From JAZDRH01 sp047470865 (lineage in GTDB: Bacteria; Pseudomonadota; Gammaproteobacteria; Pseudomonadales; Pseudomonadaceae), in NCBI RefSeq assembly GCF_047470865.1, contig NZ_JAZDRH010000007.1, forward strand, positions 1 to 64,000: a DNA stretch of 64,000 bases, in the 5' to 3' direction. A model generated the notes under the pieces. It made no database searches, was not told the DNA's origin, and saw nothing but the letters and a program-made list of their open reading frames with translations. Shown here piece after piece: positions 10,161-19,150 of the stretch. Every line of letters starts with the position of its first letter. Position 1 is the first letter of the stretch. A program made the translations under genes and the position numbers.

Positions 10161-10424
10161 ATGAAAAAGCGACTACTTGCGCTCAGTCTCGCTTTATATC
10201 TACCTTTTATGGTATTTGCCAATAACACCGAAAGCATTAATATTAACACAGCCAGTGCACAAGAATTACAAAGTTTAAAGGGTATTGGTCCCACTAAAGC
10301 ACAAGCTATTGTTGATTTTCGAGACGCCAATGGTCCTTTTAAAACAGCTGATGAACTCATTGAAGTACCTGGTATTGGTGTAAAACTATTGGAGCAAAAT
10401 CAAGAGCGTCTAACTTTAAACTAA
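10161..10424 (+). CDS. ComEA-like helix-hairpin-helix DNA-binding protein
   Basis: A small exported protein of 87 residues. The signal peptide (about 1-20, ending VFA) is followed by a single ComEA-type domain with two helix-hairpin-helix motifs: ININTASAQELQSLKGIGPT and FKTADELIEVPGIGVKLL. Short proteins of this type are periplasmic DNA-binding factors and in naturally competent Gram-negatives bind incoming DNA. Endonuclease I lies elsewhere in the window but no competence pilus genes are seen. Competence is therefore only a possibility. Confidence 0.88.
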   Translation: MKKRLLALSLALYLPFMVFANNTESININTASAQELQSLKGIGPTKAQAIVDFRDANGPFKTADELIEVPGIGVKLLEQNQERLTLN

Positions 10425-10456
10425 ACTTAGACGCTTATTCTGTAATGAGGACGCTT

Positions 10457-10750
10457 TTAGGCTGGATCATTGCGTGTGAGCAATTCATCAGGCAAATGCA
10501 TGATGTAATCTTCCTCTTGAGGTGGCATCTGTAAGTGAAAACCCTGTTTATTAAGGTTTTCTAGTACTAACGCAATATCTTCTTTGGCTAATTTTCGTTC
10601 TGGTGTTAAAACAAAGTCAAAACAATGCTTAGGCGTACCAAATAACTCTAATAAGGCAGCCGGCACCTTATTTAACGCATCCGCTTTGCGTACATACAAA
10701 TACATTCCTAGCTTTTTCTTACTTTCATAAATAGAGCAAATTTGTTTCAT
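10457..10750 (-). CDS. YcgL domain protein
   Basis: A 97-residue cytoplasmic protein of the YcgL family. The N-terminus has the characteristic KQICSIYESKKKLGMYLYV. Next come FDFVLTPERKLA and GFHLQMPPQEEDY. The family is widespread in gammaproteobacteria and commonly linked to rnd and minCDE. Its biochemical function is unknown. Its start overlaps the rnd stop by 4 nt, so the two are translationally coupled. Confidence 0.9.
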   Translation of the reverse strand: MKQICSIYESKKKLGMYLYVRKADALNKVPAALLELFGTPKHCFDFVLTPERKLAKEDIALVLENLNKQGFHLQMPPQEEDYIMHLPDELLTRNDPA

Positions 10751-11877
10751 TGCGTATCTCTTAGGCTTTCAATTAATACAGGGGCTAAATAAGCACGACG
10801 CCAGCCTGTTAAATCATCTGGTAACGTAATCTGACCTGTTTTTAGCCAAGTACGTACTATTTCTTCAGCAATCTTCTTGCGCAATACAATTTCTGGAGCA
10901 ACATTTAGTTGCTCAGCCACAATATTACCTGCACTACGTATTTTTTTGTAAAACTTAGCTTCTTTAACGTTTAACGGTTCAGGCAAAAGCTCAGGCCATT
11001 GATTTTTAGGAAGAGCCTTCGCTTGTGAAATAATTTTTAATAATTTATCACCATCCATGCGTACTGTCTTAGGTGAAACTTCTGGTATCCGTGATAAATG
11101 CCCCGTATCACTAGGCTGCTGAACAGCTAACTCCCATAAAGAGTTCTCGCGCAACACTCTATTGCGTGGCACATCACGCTGTCGTGCGAGCTCCTCGCGC
11201 CATTGGCTTATCGCGCGTAATACTGCTAACTGCTGGGCATTTAATTTCCAAGCCAATTTAATGTGTTTCCAGCGCTCCGCAATAGTCTGACTTTGAACAT
11301 AGTGCTGTGCTAGTAAATCCTCGCCATCTGCTAACACCCACAGGTACTTTTCAGCGCTTAGCTGCGCTTGTAAGCGCTGATAAATCTCTATTAAATACAA
11401 AGTATCTTGCGCGGCATAGAGCTCTTGTGTTGCAGTTAGTGGACGTTGCAACCAATCTGAGCGTGTTTCGTCTTTATCTAGGTGCACACCTAATAGGTTT
11501 TCAACCAAACGCGAGTAGCCTAGAGAAAAACCTATATTCAAATAGCTACATGCAATTTGCGTATCAAATAAAGGAGCTGGTAAAGTCCCTACCAGTCTAT
11601 GTAAGACTTCTAAGTCTTCAGAACACGCATGTAGAATTTTAACGACATTAGGATTATCTAAAACAGCCGCAAAGCAGCGCCAATCTTGAATGGTTAATGG
11701 ATCTAATAAGTAAGATGACTGCCCATCGCTCACCTGGATCAATCCTGCAATTGGATAAAATGTATCTACACGGATAAATTCAGTGTCTAAAGCAAGTGCA
11801 GGTTGTTTTTGCCATAGTTGGCAAGCGCTACTTAGCGCTGCATCAGTTGTAATCCAACGAATATTCACAGTCGACAT
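10747..11877 (-). CDS. rnd: Ribonuclease D
   Basis: A 376-residue 3'-5' exoribonuclease that trims tRNA and other stable RNA precursors. The DEDD exonuclease domain shows ALDTEFIRVDTFYPIAGLIQ (metal ligands Asp31 and Glu33), ILHACSEDLEVLHRL and a later Tyr/Asp motif (ATQELYAAQDTLYLIEIY). One or two HRDC-like helical domains follow (about 210-375). I chose the ATG at 11877 because the longer frame begins with TTG; the SD assignment is weak either way. It overlaps the downstream ycgL by 4 nt. Confidence 0.92.
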   Translation of the reverse strand: MSTVNIRWITTDAALSSACQLWQKQPALALDTEFIRVDTFYPIAGLIQVSDGQSSYLLDPLTIQDWRCFAAVLDNPNVVKILHACSEDLEVLHRLVGTLPAPLFDTQIACSYLNIGFSLGYSRLVENLLGVHLDKDETRSDWLQRPLTATQELYAAQDTLYLIEIYQRLQAQLSAEKYLWVLADGEDLLAQHYVQSQTIAERWKHIKLAWKLNAQQLAVLRAISQWREELARQRDVPRNRVLRENSLWELAVQQPSDTGHLSRIPEVSPKTVRMDGDKLLKIISQAKALPKNQWPELLPEPLNVKEAKFYKKIRSAGNIVAEQLNVAPEIVLRKKIAEEIVRTWLKTGQITLPDDLTGWRRAYLAPVLIESLRDTQ

Positions 11878-12061
11878 GCTCCACAAAATTACTCATAGTA
11901 TATAACGCCTGAGTAATACCCGTGTAAAATGATCGGAAAATTCTACATACATCAATATTAATGACAGATTTTTTAACTACAATGGTCAGTTACAGTACAA
12001 ACCAGTGGTGGCTTTTTAACGGATTAAATGCACTTACTACTAAAGTAAAGCGAGGTGATCC

Positions 12062-12712
12062 ATGATTCGGGTACTAGTAGTAGATGATCATGATTTAGTC
12101 CGTACAGGTATAACTAGAATGCTTGAAGACAACCAAGATATTCAAGTGGTTGGCCAAGCACAAAGTGGTGAAGAAGCCATAAAACAAGTTCAAGCCTTAA
12201 ACCCTGACATAGTTTTAATGGATATTCGCATGCCAGGTATGGGGGGCTTAGAAGCCACTCAGCGCATTCGTAAGCGTTTTGAAAATACGCGTGTCATTGC
12301 TGTGACTGCTTGTGATGATGATATTTACCCTACTCGCTTCATTGAGGCAGGCGCTACTGGCTACATTACTAAAGGCACAGGCTTTGCAGAAATGTTACAA
12401 GCTATTAAGCAAGTGCACTTAGGCAAACCTTATTTAAGCGCTGAGATCGCACAGCAAATGGCGATGCGCTCTTTTCAACCAGCAGCGCAAGGCTCTCCTT
12501 TTGATGAACTATCACAACGTGAGCTGCAAATCTGTATCATGATTGCCAATGGTGATACCGCCAATGATATTGCGGATGTCCTTTGTCTTTCACCCAAAAC
12601 CATCAATACCTATCGCTATCGAGCATTTGAAAAATTGAATGTAAAAACAGATGTAGAAATGACATTATTAGCTATCCGTCACCATCTAGTAAATCATTCA
12701 ACGGGCTCATGA
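12062..12712 (+). CDS. gacA: GacA/UvrY-type response regulator
   Basis: A 216-residue response regulator of the NarL/LuxR type. The receiver domain has VVDDHDLVRTGI with acidic Asp8 and Asp9, phospho-acceptor Asp54 in DIVLMDIRMPGMGG, and Lys104 in ATGYITKGTG. The C-terminal LuxR-type helix-turn-helix has ELQICIMIANGDTANDIAD and LSPKTINTYRYR. In pseudomonads GacS phosphorylates GacA, which activates the small RNAs RsmY/Z and so controls secondary metabolism and lifestyle. It precedes uvrC with a 4-nt overlap, the conserved gacA-uvrC arrangement. Confidence 0.93.
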   Translation: MIRVLVVDDHDLVRTGITRMLEDNQDIQVVGQAQSGEEAIKQVQALNPDIVLMDIRMPGMGGLEATQRIRKRFENTRVIAVTACDDDIYPTRFIEAGATGYITKGTGFAEMLQAIKQVHLGKPYLSAEIAQQMAMRSFQPAAQGSPFDELSQRELQICIMIANGDTANDIADVLCLSPKTINTYRYRAFEKLNVKTDVEMTLLAIRHHLVNHSTGS

Positions 12713-14535
12713 TTCCAACATTTAACGCCAGTGCATTTCTATCAACATGCAGCCAACGTCCAGGCGTTTACTGCATGTATGACATCGAAAACTCACTACT
12801 TTACATTGGTAAGGCGAAAAATCTTAAAAACCGTCTTTCAAGTTATTTTAGAAACACTCAACAGCCGCCAAAAACCGCTGCACTTGTGAGTAAAATTGCA
12901 CGCATAGAAACGACCTTAGTTGCCAGTGAAACTGAAGCCTTGCTACTGGAGCAAACACTCATCAAGCAGCATCGCCCGCCTTATAATATTTTACTGCGTG
13001 ATGATAAATCTTATCCTTATGTTTTGTTATCTGATGGTGATTTTCCACGTCTTACTATTCATCGTGGCAGCAAGCGATTCAAGGGGCGCTATTTTGGCCC
13101 CTACCCTAGCAGCGGCGCTATCCGAGAATCATTAAACCTCCTACAAAAAGCCTTTGCAGTGCGCCAGTGCGAGGACAGTTTTTTTAAAAACCGCAGCCGC
13201 CCTTGCTTGCAATATCAAATTAAGCGTTGCAAAGCGCCTTGTGTTGGTTTGGTTAGCCACCAAGAATATGCTGAAGATGTGCGCCTTTCAGTGATGTTTC
13301 TTGAAGGCAAAAGTGATGCACTAACAGATGAATTAAAACACTCTATGATTAGTGCCTCAGAGCAACTTGATTTTGAAAAAGCTGCACAATTACGCGATCA
13401 AATAGCCTTACTGCGCCGCGTCCAGGACCAACAGAGCATGGAAGGTGGACACGGTGATATTGATATTATTGCGGCTATTGCATTACCAGGTGGCGCCTGC
13501 GTGCATGTTATTACAGTAAGAGACGGACGCGTACTAGGCGGTAAAAACTACTTTCCACAAGTAGCAATTGAAGAAACCACTGAAGATATTTTATTTGCCT
13601 TTATGGGGCAATATTATTTAGCAATCACTCAACAAAATAGGCCTAAAGTTTTGCTCGTTAATCATCAACATGATGATTTTCCTGCTTTAGCCCAAGCATT
13701 AGAGCAAGCCTATCAAAGCCCAATCGAAATAATTCAACGAGTACGGGGCACTAGAGCTCGCTGGCAGCAAATGGCTGTCACCAATGCTGAACAAGCCTTG
13801 CAAGCACGCCTAAGTAATCGTATGCAGCTGGCCAAGCGTTTTGAACTACTTGCCCAAGCGCTAAACCTTGATGAAATACCGCAACGTCTTGAATGCTTTG
13901 ACATTAGCCACTCTAGCGGTGAGGCCACTGTCGCTTCTTGTGTAGTATTTGGCCCTGAAGGCCCTATTAAGGCAGACTATCGCCTTTACAATATTGAAGG
14001 CGTTACCCCTGGCGATGACTATGCCGCCATGCAGCAAGCATTAATGCGCCGCCTAGAAAAAGCACAAGATAATCCAGACGCTAAGCTACCTGATATTTTG
14101 CTAGTAGATGGCGGCAAAGGACAATTACAAATGGCCCGAGATGTTTTGCAAGAACTAGGTTTAAATCATCTGTTGTTGCTAGGTGTTGCTAAGGGCGTAA
14201 CCCGTAAAGCAGGTTTTGAAACATTATTTTTAAATGATATTCAAAATGCCTTTACGCTACCGGCTCATTCACCCGCATTGCATCTTATTCAACATATTCG
14301 TGATGAGTCGCATCGCTTTGCTATCACTGGCCATAGAGCCAAAAGAGGCAAAACACGACGCACTTCAACCTTAGAGGGAATTGCTAATGTAGGACCTAAG
14401 CGTCGACGTGAATTACTGACTTATTTTGGTGGATTACAAGAACTTTCGCGCGCAAGCATAGAAGAAATTGCCAAAACACCTGGAATTAGTCGTACACTAG
14501 CAGAAACTATTTATCATGCATTGCATAGTGAATAG
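12709..14535 (+). CDS. uvrC: Excinuclease ABC subunit C
   Basis: The 608-residue dual-incision nuclease of nucleotide excision repair. The N-terminal GIY-YIG domain is visible as GVYCMYDIENSLLYIGKAKN. The UVR motif lies around residues 205-240 (ASEQLDFEKAAQLRDQIALL). The RNase H-like C-terminal nuclease has ECFDISHSSGE and DILLVDGGKGQL. It ends in a tandem helix-hairpin-helix (IANVGPKRRRELLTYFGG). Length is normal. It overlaps gacA by 4 nt and is followed 41 nt later by pgsA. Confidence 0.96.
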   Translation: MIPTFNASAFLSTCSQRPGVYCMYDIENSLLYIGKAKNLKNRLSSYFRNTQQPPKTAALVSKIARIETTLVASETEALLLEQTLIKQHRPPYNILLRDDKSYPYVLLSDGDFPRLTIHRGSKRFKGRYFGPYPSSGAIRESLNLLQKAFAVRQCEDSFFKNRSRPCLQYQIKRCKAPCVGLVSHQEYAEDVRLSVMFLEGKSDALTDELKHSMISASEQLDFEKAAQLRDQIALLRRVQDQQSMEGGHGDIDIIAAIALPGGACVHVITVRDGRVLGGKNYFPQVAIEETTEDILFAFMGQYYLAITQQNRPKVLLVNHQHDDFPALAQALEQAYQSPIEIIQRVRGTRARWQQMAVTNAEQALQARLSNRMQLAKRFELLAQALNLDEIPQRLECFDISHSSGEATVASCVVFGPEGPIKADYRLYNIEGVTPGDDYAAMQQALMRRLEKAQDNPDAKLPDILLVDGGKGQLQMARDVLQELGLNHLLLLGVAKGVTRKAGFETLFLNDIQNAFTLPAHSPALHLIQHIRDESHRFAITGHRAKRGKTRRTSTLEGIANVGPKRRRELLTYFGGLQELSRASIEEIAKTPGISRTLAETIYHALHSE

Positions 14536-14576
14536 TTTTTAATATGTTCAATCACGCAAAGTAAGTGCCTTTTTGC

Positions 14577-15125
14577 ATGAATATTCCAAATATATTAACA
14601 ACACTCCGTGTAGCGCTAATTCCTATCTTAGTGCTTTTCTATTGCTTGCCTTTTGCGTGGAGCTATTGGGCTGCTAGCATTGTATTTGCTCTTGCCAGCT
14701 TTACTGATTGGCTCGATGGCTACCTTGCTAGGCGCTGGAAACAAAATACACCTTTTGGTGCTTTTCTTGATCCTGTGGCTGATAAGCTACTCGTAGCAGT
14801 TGCTCTTGTACTTCTGGTAGAAAACCACCAATCACTCTTTATCCTGCTTCCGGCACTCGTGATTATTAGCCGAGAAATCGTAGTGTCAGCTTTGCGTGAA
14901 TGGATGGCTGAAATTGGCGCGCGCGCGCAAGTTGCTGTATCACAATTGGGTAAATGGAAGACAGCGGCACAAATGCTAGCCTTAGTCATTTTATTAGCTA
15001 ACCCCCCTGTAATGACTATCTGGGTTGCTCTAGGCTACTTTTTCTTAATGATTTCAGCTGTTTTAACACTCTGGTCAATGCTTAACTATTTACGCGCTGC
15101 ACTGCCTCATTTACACCATAAATAG
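14577..15125 (+). CDS. pgsA: CDP-diacylglycerol--glycerol-3-phosphate 3-phosphatidyltransferase
   Basis: An inner-membrane enzyme of 182 residues that makes phosphatidylglycerophosphate, the committed step to PG and cardiolipin. The CDP-alcohol phosphatidyltransferase signature is complete: DWLDGYLARRW followed by GAFLDPVADK, containing all the conserved Asp residues. About five hydrophobic segments are present. I use the ATG at 14577 (MNIPNILTTL), which matches the family start, rather than an in-frame GTG at 14565. It closes the gacA-uvrC-pgsA group, followed by ecotin and then the tRNAs. Confidence 0.95.
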   Translation: MNIPNILTTLRVALIPILVLFYCLPFAWSYWAASIVFALASFTDWLDGYLARRWKQNTPFGAFLDPVADKLLVAVALVLLVENHQSLFILLPALVIISREIVVSALREWMAEIGARAQVAVSQLGKWKTAAQMLALVILLANPPVMTIWVALGYFFLMISAVLTLWSMLNYLRAALPHLHHK

Positions 15126-15196
15126 GATATAACTTTTTATCGTTTTTATGGTCATAAGAGCTATTCCCAGCTCAAAATGATAATAGGAGATTTATC

Positions 15197-15676
15197 ATGT
15201 TTATGCGTACATTATTTTCATTGGCAGCATTATCTTTAGTAAGTACTAACCTACTAGCAAACTCTCCAACTGACGATCTTAAAGCCTTTCCTCAGGCACA
15301 AAACGGCATGCTTCGGCATGTAATTCGCTTAACCCCACAAACCAATGAAAATCTATTTAAAGTTGAAATTATTCCAGGAAAAACCATAGAAAAAGATTGC
15401 AACAACACCTTTTTTATGGGCGATATTGAAGAAGAAACCGTCAAAGGCTGGGGCTATACTTACTATGTTGTTGAAGATATTAAAGGCCCGGCAAGTACTA
15501 TGATGGCCTGTCCTGACAACACAAAAACCAAGGCCTTTGTTCCTGTAGCCACAGATGATGGGCTTGTGCGTTATAACAGCAAACTACCCCTAGTTATCTA
15601 CGCACCTAAAGACGTAGAAGTACGCTATCGTATTTGGCAAGCCGCAGAGACTAGCCAAGCGGCAAAAACAGAGTAA
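15197..15676 (+). CDS. eco: Ecotin, periplasmic serine protease inhibitor
   Basis: A 159-residue protein with a signal peptide (about 1-21, ending LLA). It is recognised as ecotin by the substrate-like reactive loop STMMACP, whose P1 position is Met as in E. coli ecotin, and by IEKDCNNTFFMGDIEEETVKG cannot be quoted whole but begins IEKDCNN. Two Cys residues (in EKDC and MMAC) can form the disulfide that stabilises the loop. The dimer inhibits trypsin-fold proteases and protects cells from host or predator enzymes. The start MFMRTLF has AGGAG about 8 nt upstream. Confidence 0.93.
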   Translation: MFMRTLFSLAALSLVSTNLLANSPTDDLKAFPQAQNGMLRHVIRLTPQTNENLFKVEIIPGKTIEKDCNNTFFMGDIEEETVKGWGYTYYVVEDIKGPASTMMACPDNTKTKAFVPVATDDGLVRYNSKLPLVIYAPKDVEVRYRIWQAAETSQAAKTE

Positions 15677-15775
15677 AAAACCTCGCGCTATTCTAGGTCT
15701 TTGATAAATAAATAGGTTTTTTATAAGAAAGGCCTTGACGACTTATTAAAAATCATTAGAATGGCGCCCTGTTAT

Positions 15776-15851
<76 letters not shown>

Positions 15852-15898
15852 AAGTTTCAAAAAAACTGTAGTGAAGATGATTACAGTTTTTCCAAATT

Positions 15899-15972
15899 GG
15901 CTAGATGGCAGAGTGGTGATGCAGCGGATTGCAAATCCGTCAACGCCGGTTCGATTCCGACTCTGGCCTCCA
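15899..15972 (+). tRNA. tRNA-Cys (anticodon GCA)
   Basis: A 74-nt cloverleaf. The acceptor GGCTAGA pairs with TCTGGCC, the anticodon loop contains ATTGCAAAT and the T arm has GGTTCGATTCC. The 3' CCA is encoded. It follows tRNA-Gly by 47 nt, and the Leu tRNA that often comes third in this cluster is absent. Confidence 0.96.
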
Positions 15973-15975
15973 AAT

Positions 15976-16012
15976 AAAACCCTTAAGATTCAACGTCTTA
16001 AGGGTTTTTTAT
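15976..16012 (+). terminator. Rho-independent terminator after the tRNA pair
   Basis: AAACCCTTAAGA, a short loop and TCTTAAGGGTTTTTT form a near-perfect 12-bp stem with a T-run, directly after tRNA-Cys. Confidence 0.9.
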
Positions 16013-16028
16013 TGTCTGTCATTTTAGA

Positions 16029-16063
16029 GGCGTTCCGCATTTTCGCCTTAGGCGTTCCGCATT
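16029..16063. repeat. Short direct repeat downstream of tRNA-Cys
   Basis: GGCGTTCCGCATT occurs at 16029-16041 and again at 16051-16063, 22 bp apart. It lies between the tRNA terminator and the umuC relic and may mark an old insertion or deletion junction. Confidence 0.6.
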
Positions 16064-16307
16064 ATTCACACTTTGCGACCATGAATTGACCGAATTTTGT
16101 GGTGTAACAGGGGCTTTTAAATTGTCTTTTCATTGCCCATTCTTGTTCTAATTTGATTCGCCCTGGTCGCAATGTTCCAGCACCGAATTTTTCGTTGATA
16201 TCATCAAGAACTGTCATTAGTGTTTGCGACTGATTTGCTTGCTTTTGCTCAAACAGATCTTCTGTATATTCGCCGCGCTGGCGAAGTTCGCAAAATATTA
16301 CTCGCAC
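16062..16307 (-). pseudogene. umuC 3' fragment (DUF4113 region), relic
   Basis: An 81-codon frame resembles only the extreme C-terminus of UmuC-type DNA polymerase V subunits. TLMTVLDDINEKFGAGTL and WAMKRQFKSPCYTT match the DUF4113 tail. The polymerase palm, fingers and little-finger domains are missing and no umuD lies nearby. It is therefore a remnant, perhaps left by a lost element downstream of the tRNA genes. It is unlikely to make a functional protein. Confidence 0.75.
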
Positions 16308-16372
16308 ATCCTAAGTGATCTATATTTTTACAGCCACCTCATACCACTGAAGTAACTATATTATATTTAATT

Positions 16373-16831
16373 TTATCGCCATCCCTCAAAGGGATGCAGA
16401 TTGATACGACCTGACTGCACTACTGCATTTAATCTATTTTGTGCCATTTTTATTGCTTCCAGTACATCTTCATGATTCGAATAGTCATCCCCTATTTGAG
16501 GATCAGACACTTCACCACCTACCAAAGTTAAAAAATAGCTGCTAAGAATAAGCGCCACTGTAATCTCTAACTCATCATAGCAATTACAAAAAAAATGAAA
16601 CTCATCCTCAAAACTAGAATAAAGCTCAAATCCTGTTAAAAATTCTGAATCTGGATGGATAAAAATAATATTCCCGGAAACTTTTAGTGGAAAAAATCCA
16701 CTACTGTTAAAAAAGTCAGATTTTGGATGCACTGCTATTTGATAACCAATAGACGCACAGTACTCCTCAAATTCTTCTTTTTTAAACTCTTTAGGTGCTT
16801 TACTACTTGTAAAAGAAATATCATACCCCAT
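16373..16831 (-). CDS. Hypothetical protein, 152 residues
   Basis: A cytoplasmic acidic protein with no signal peptide or membrane segment, starting MGYDISFTSSKAPKEFKKEE. Aromatic- and acid-rich stretches (FELYSSFEDEFHFFCNCYDE) recall the small immunity-like proteins found in accessory regions, but no family is recognised with confidence. It sits between the umuC relic and the TonB-dependent receptor gene, about 150 nt from the latter, and is AT-rich. It is possibly horizontally acquired. Confidence 0.6.
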   Translation of the reverse strand: MGYDISFTSSKAPKEFKKEEFEEYCASIGYQIAVHPKSDFFNSSGFFPLKVSGNIIFIHPDSEFLTGFELYSSFEDEFHFFCNCYDELEITVALILSSYFLTLVGGEVSDPQIGDDYSNHEDVLEAIKMAQNRLNAVVQSGRINLHPFEGWR

Positions 16832-16912
16832 AAAAACCTCTCTATTAATATTAACTATTTAGACTAACAAGTGCCTCCTAGTAGCACCTATATTAATTTA
16901 GATGAAAAATAT

Positions 16913-16958
16913 AAAACTACCAACCATTTACATTTTATATAAAAAAATTGGTAGTTTT
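16913..16958 (-). terminator. Possible terminator after the TonB-dependent receptor
   Basis: AAAACTACCAA (16913-16923) and TTGGTAGTTTT (16948-16958) form an 11-bp inverted repeat with a 24-nt AT-rich loop, 25 nt downstream of the receptor stop on the minus strand. T-runs occur in the loop and after the stem. Confidence 0.5.
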
Positions 16959-16982
16959 ATTCATTGCCGAGATAATACTTAA

Positions 16983-18974
16983 CTAAAAGTCATACCGAAT
17001 ACCCAAGGCATACCTCCTGCCATCAAGTACTTTTCCATATTTCTCATACTTAATTTCCTTATCTAAAAAATTATACACCCCAAGATTAACTGAAAGCTGG
17101 CTTGTTACATTGTAGTTTGCACCTAGATCCGCCATAACATAAGCAGGAACGCGTTGGTCACCTTCTTCCAAGGTTTTTCCCCTGTACCTTGCCTTTGCCC
17201 ACATTTTCAAATCATCTAATGCTTGATAATCCGCACCAATATTAAACATATGTTTTGGGTAATTATTTAAAGGATCGCCTTTTCCTTTGCCTTTAGTTAT
17301 TTCACTATCAGAAAAAGTATAATTAGCGGTTAACCTCAGGTTATCCAGCACATCTAAGCTACTAGAAAGCTCAAAACCTTTAAGTTCTGCCTTGTCCGCA
17401 TTATTATATTTGGCAATAGCTTCATAGTCGTATCCCAAATAAATACAACTCAGATCACCTGTATTACTACTTGCTCTACGATCACAAATAGTAGATTTCT
17501 GGATTTTATTGGAAAAATAGGTTTGGTAAAGTGTCATTGAAAGGTTTAGGTTTTCTAAATTGTCATAAACTAGACCCACTTCATAGTTAGTGCTTTTTTC
17601 AGGTTTTAGATCATCATTACCTATATCGGCACCATCCGTTCTTGCACCAAAACCTCCCTCAACCCAAGCTGAATCGCCCTGTTTTAAATTTGGCGTAACA
17701 TAGCCTGTACTAACACCACCTTTGACAGTGAAGTTGTCATTTAAGTGATAAACCCCATATAGCCTTGGAGTAAACTCTCCACCATATTTTTCATCCTGGT
17801 TCCAGCGCATACCTGCCGTTAACATAAAGTCATCTGTTACAAAGTACTCATCTTCTAAAAAGAAAGCACCACTCCAACGATCAAGCTTTTTAATGTTTAA
17901 GCCGCGCGTGCCATGATCTGTCTCTTCTTTTTTATATTCGGCACCGAGAGTTAATGTATTAGTCTCCATCGGTATAACTGTTTTTGTATTGGCAATACTC
18001 TGAATGTATTTTGTACCGCCATTTTGAAATTTATTACTCATTTCCTCTCTGGTTACAAATGTTCGGGTGCTTATAGCATCGGTCCAAGCATACTCATGGG
18101 TTACACCATAAACCTCTTTTTTAATTTCCCTTAGATCAATATCAAATCCAATATTTTCTTTTTTGCCGCTGCTCTCTTGAAGGAAATGTCCGTACTCTAA
18201 GGAAAGATTATTTTTTTCATTTACTATCCAGTTCAGTTTTGCATTGATATTTTGTCGCTCATTATCCATATTTCCACGTTCGATTTTGTCTTCATCGCGC
18301 TGTGAAAAATTACCATCTAATGAAAATCCAAGCCTGTCTGATATTATTGGCCCCGTTAAATAGAAGTTGTACAGCTGTGAGTCGCCTGACTTTGAGTTTT
18401 CTTGAATAATGCGCTGCGCTGATACTGTTCCACTAAAATCATTGAGTACTTTCTTTGTAATAATATTTACCACACCACCTATGGCTTGCGAGCCATACAG
18501 CGAAGACATAGGGCCACGAATAACTTCAATACGTTCAATAGCTGCAATAGGTGGCAGCCAACCGGTCTCCTGTGAATCTCCATTACCATTATAAAAAACC
18601 TGTCCCGAATTTCCTTGTGGCTTTCCATCAATTAACAGTAACGAATATTCGTTGGGCATGCCCCGAATAGAAATTTTAAAGCCGCCCATCCCCCGCCCAT
18701 TAGAGCTACCACCGCCTTCAACGCTGACACCTGGTATATCACGCAGTGCATCAGTGACATCATAGTAGGCCTTTCCTTTTAATTCTTCACTAGTGATAAC
18801 CGAAATCGTAGCTGGAGCATCTCGCAGATTTTGCTCGTAACCTGAAGCCGTCACCACAGTAGTCGCTAAATCGGCAGCGTTTTTATTTTTTGACGGATCT
18901 GCATAAGCCAAATTTAATAGCGTTGTTGCTGATAAAACAGCCAACGTCAGCGGTTGATATCTAAGAGGTTTCAC
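16983..18974 (-). CDS. TonB-dependent outer-membrane receptor (siderophore type)
   Basis: A 663-residue outer-membrane receptor with a signal peptide (about 1-25, ending AYA). Residues near 37-45 (TTVVTASGY) form the TonB box. The plug domain (about 48-165) shows DAPATISVITSEELKGK, DALRDIPGVSV and IERIEVIRGPMSSLYGSQAI. The C-terminal beta-barrel ends in the outer-membrane signature RYALGIRYDF with terminal Phe. The layout resembles FepA/CirA-type catecholate siderophore or colicin receptors, but the ligand cannot be fixed. A Fur-like box at 19032-19050 suggests iron repression. The CRISPR array starts about 180 nt upstream on the same transcribed strand. Confidence 0.92.
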   Translation of the reverse strand: MKPLRYQPLTLAVLSATTLLNLAYADPSKNKNAADLATTVVTASGYEQNLRDAPATISVITSEELKGKAYYDVTDALRDIPGVSVEGGGSSNGRGMGGFKISIRGMPNEYSLLLIDGKPQGNSGQVFYNGNGDSQETGWLPPIAAIERIEVIRGPMSSLYGSQAIGGVVNIITKKVLNDFSGTVSAQRIIQENSKSGDSQLYNFYLTGPIISDRLGFSLDGNFSQRDEDKIERGNMDNERQNINAKLNWIVNEKNNLSLEYGHFLQESSGKKENIGFDIDLREIKKEVYGVTHEYAWTDAISTRTFVTREEMSNKFQNGGTKYIQSIANTKTVIPMETNTLTLGAEYKKEETDHGTRGLNIKKLDRWSGAFFLEDEYFVTDDFMLTAGMRWNQDEKYGGEFTPRLYGVYHLNDNFTVKGGVSTGYVTPNLKQGDSAWVEGGFGARTDGADIGNDDLKPEKSTNYEVGLVYDNLENLNLSMTLYQTYFSNKIQKSTICDRRASSNTGDLSCIYLGYDYEAIAKYNNADKAELKGFELSSSLDVLDNLRLTANYTFSDSEITKGKGKGDPLNNYPKHMFNIGADYQALDDLKMWAKARYRGKTLEEGDQRVPAYVMADLGANYNVTSQLSVNLGVYNFLDKEIKYEKYGKVLDGRRYALGIRYDF

Positions 18975-19031
18975 AGCAGCTTCCTAATAGTTATGAAATA
19001 AAATGCAACAATAAAGCATGTTTATTATCAT

Positions 19032-19050
19032 TTGCAAATAATTATCATTT
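19032..19050 (-). promoter_or_regulatory. Fur-like box upstream of the TonB-dependent receptor
   Basis: The minus strand reads AAATGATAATTATTTGCAA, close to the Fur consensus built of GATAAT hexamers. A second overlapping half (TTATTATCATTT on the plus strand) lies at about 19021-19032. It sits about 60 nt upstream of the receptor start. Confidence 0.75.
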
Positions 19051-19150
19051 AAATATATATGATTATTCTAACTATAAGATGCAAGAATACTTAGCTCGAA
19101 GTGCTGTCTTTCTCTCATGTAGCGAACTTAGCTTTGATGTGATTTACCGC

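Noticed and set aside
19100..19150. A possible further degenerate repeat before the first CRISPR unit (TTTCTCTCATGTAGCGAAC)
   Set aside because: Only the ends look like the repeat; the palindrome is missing and the distance to the next repeat is wrong.
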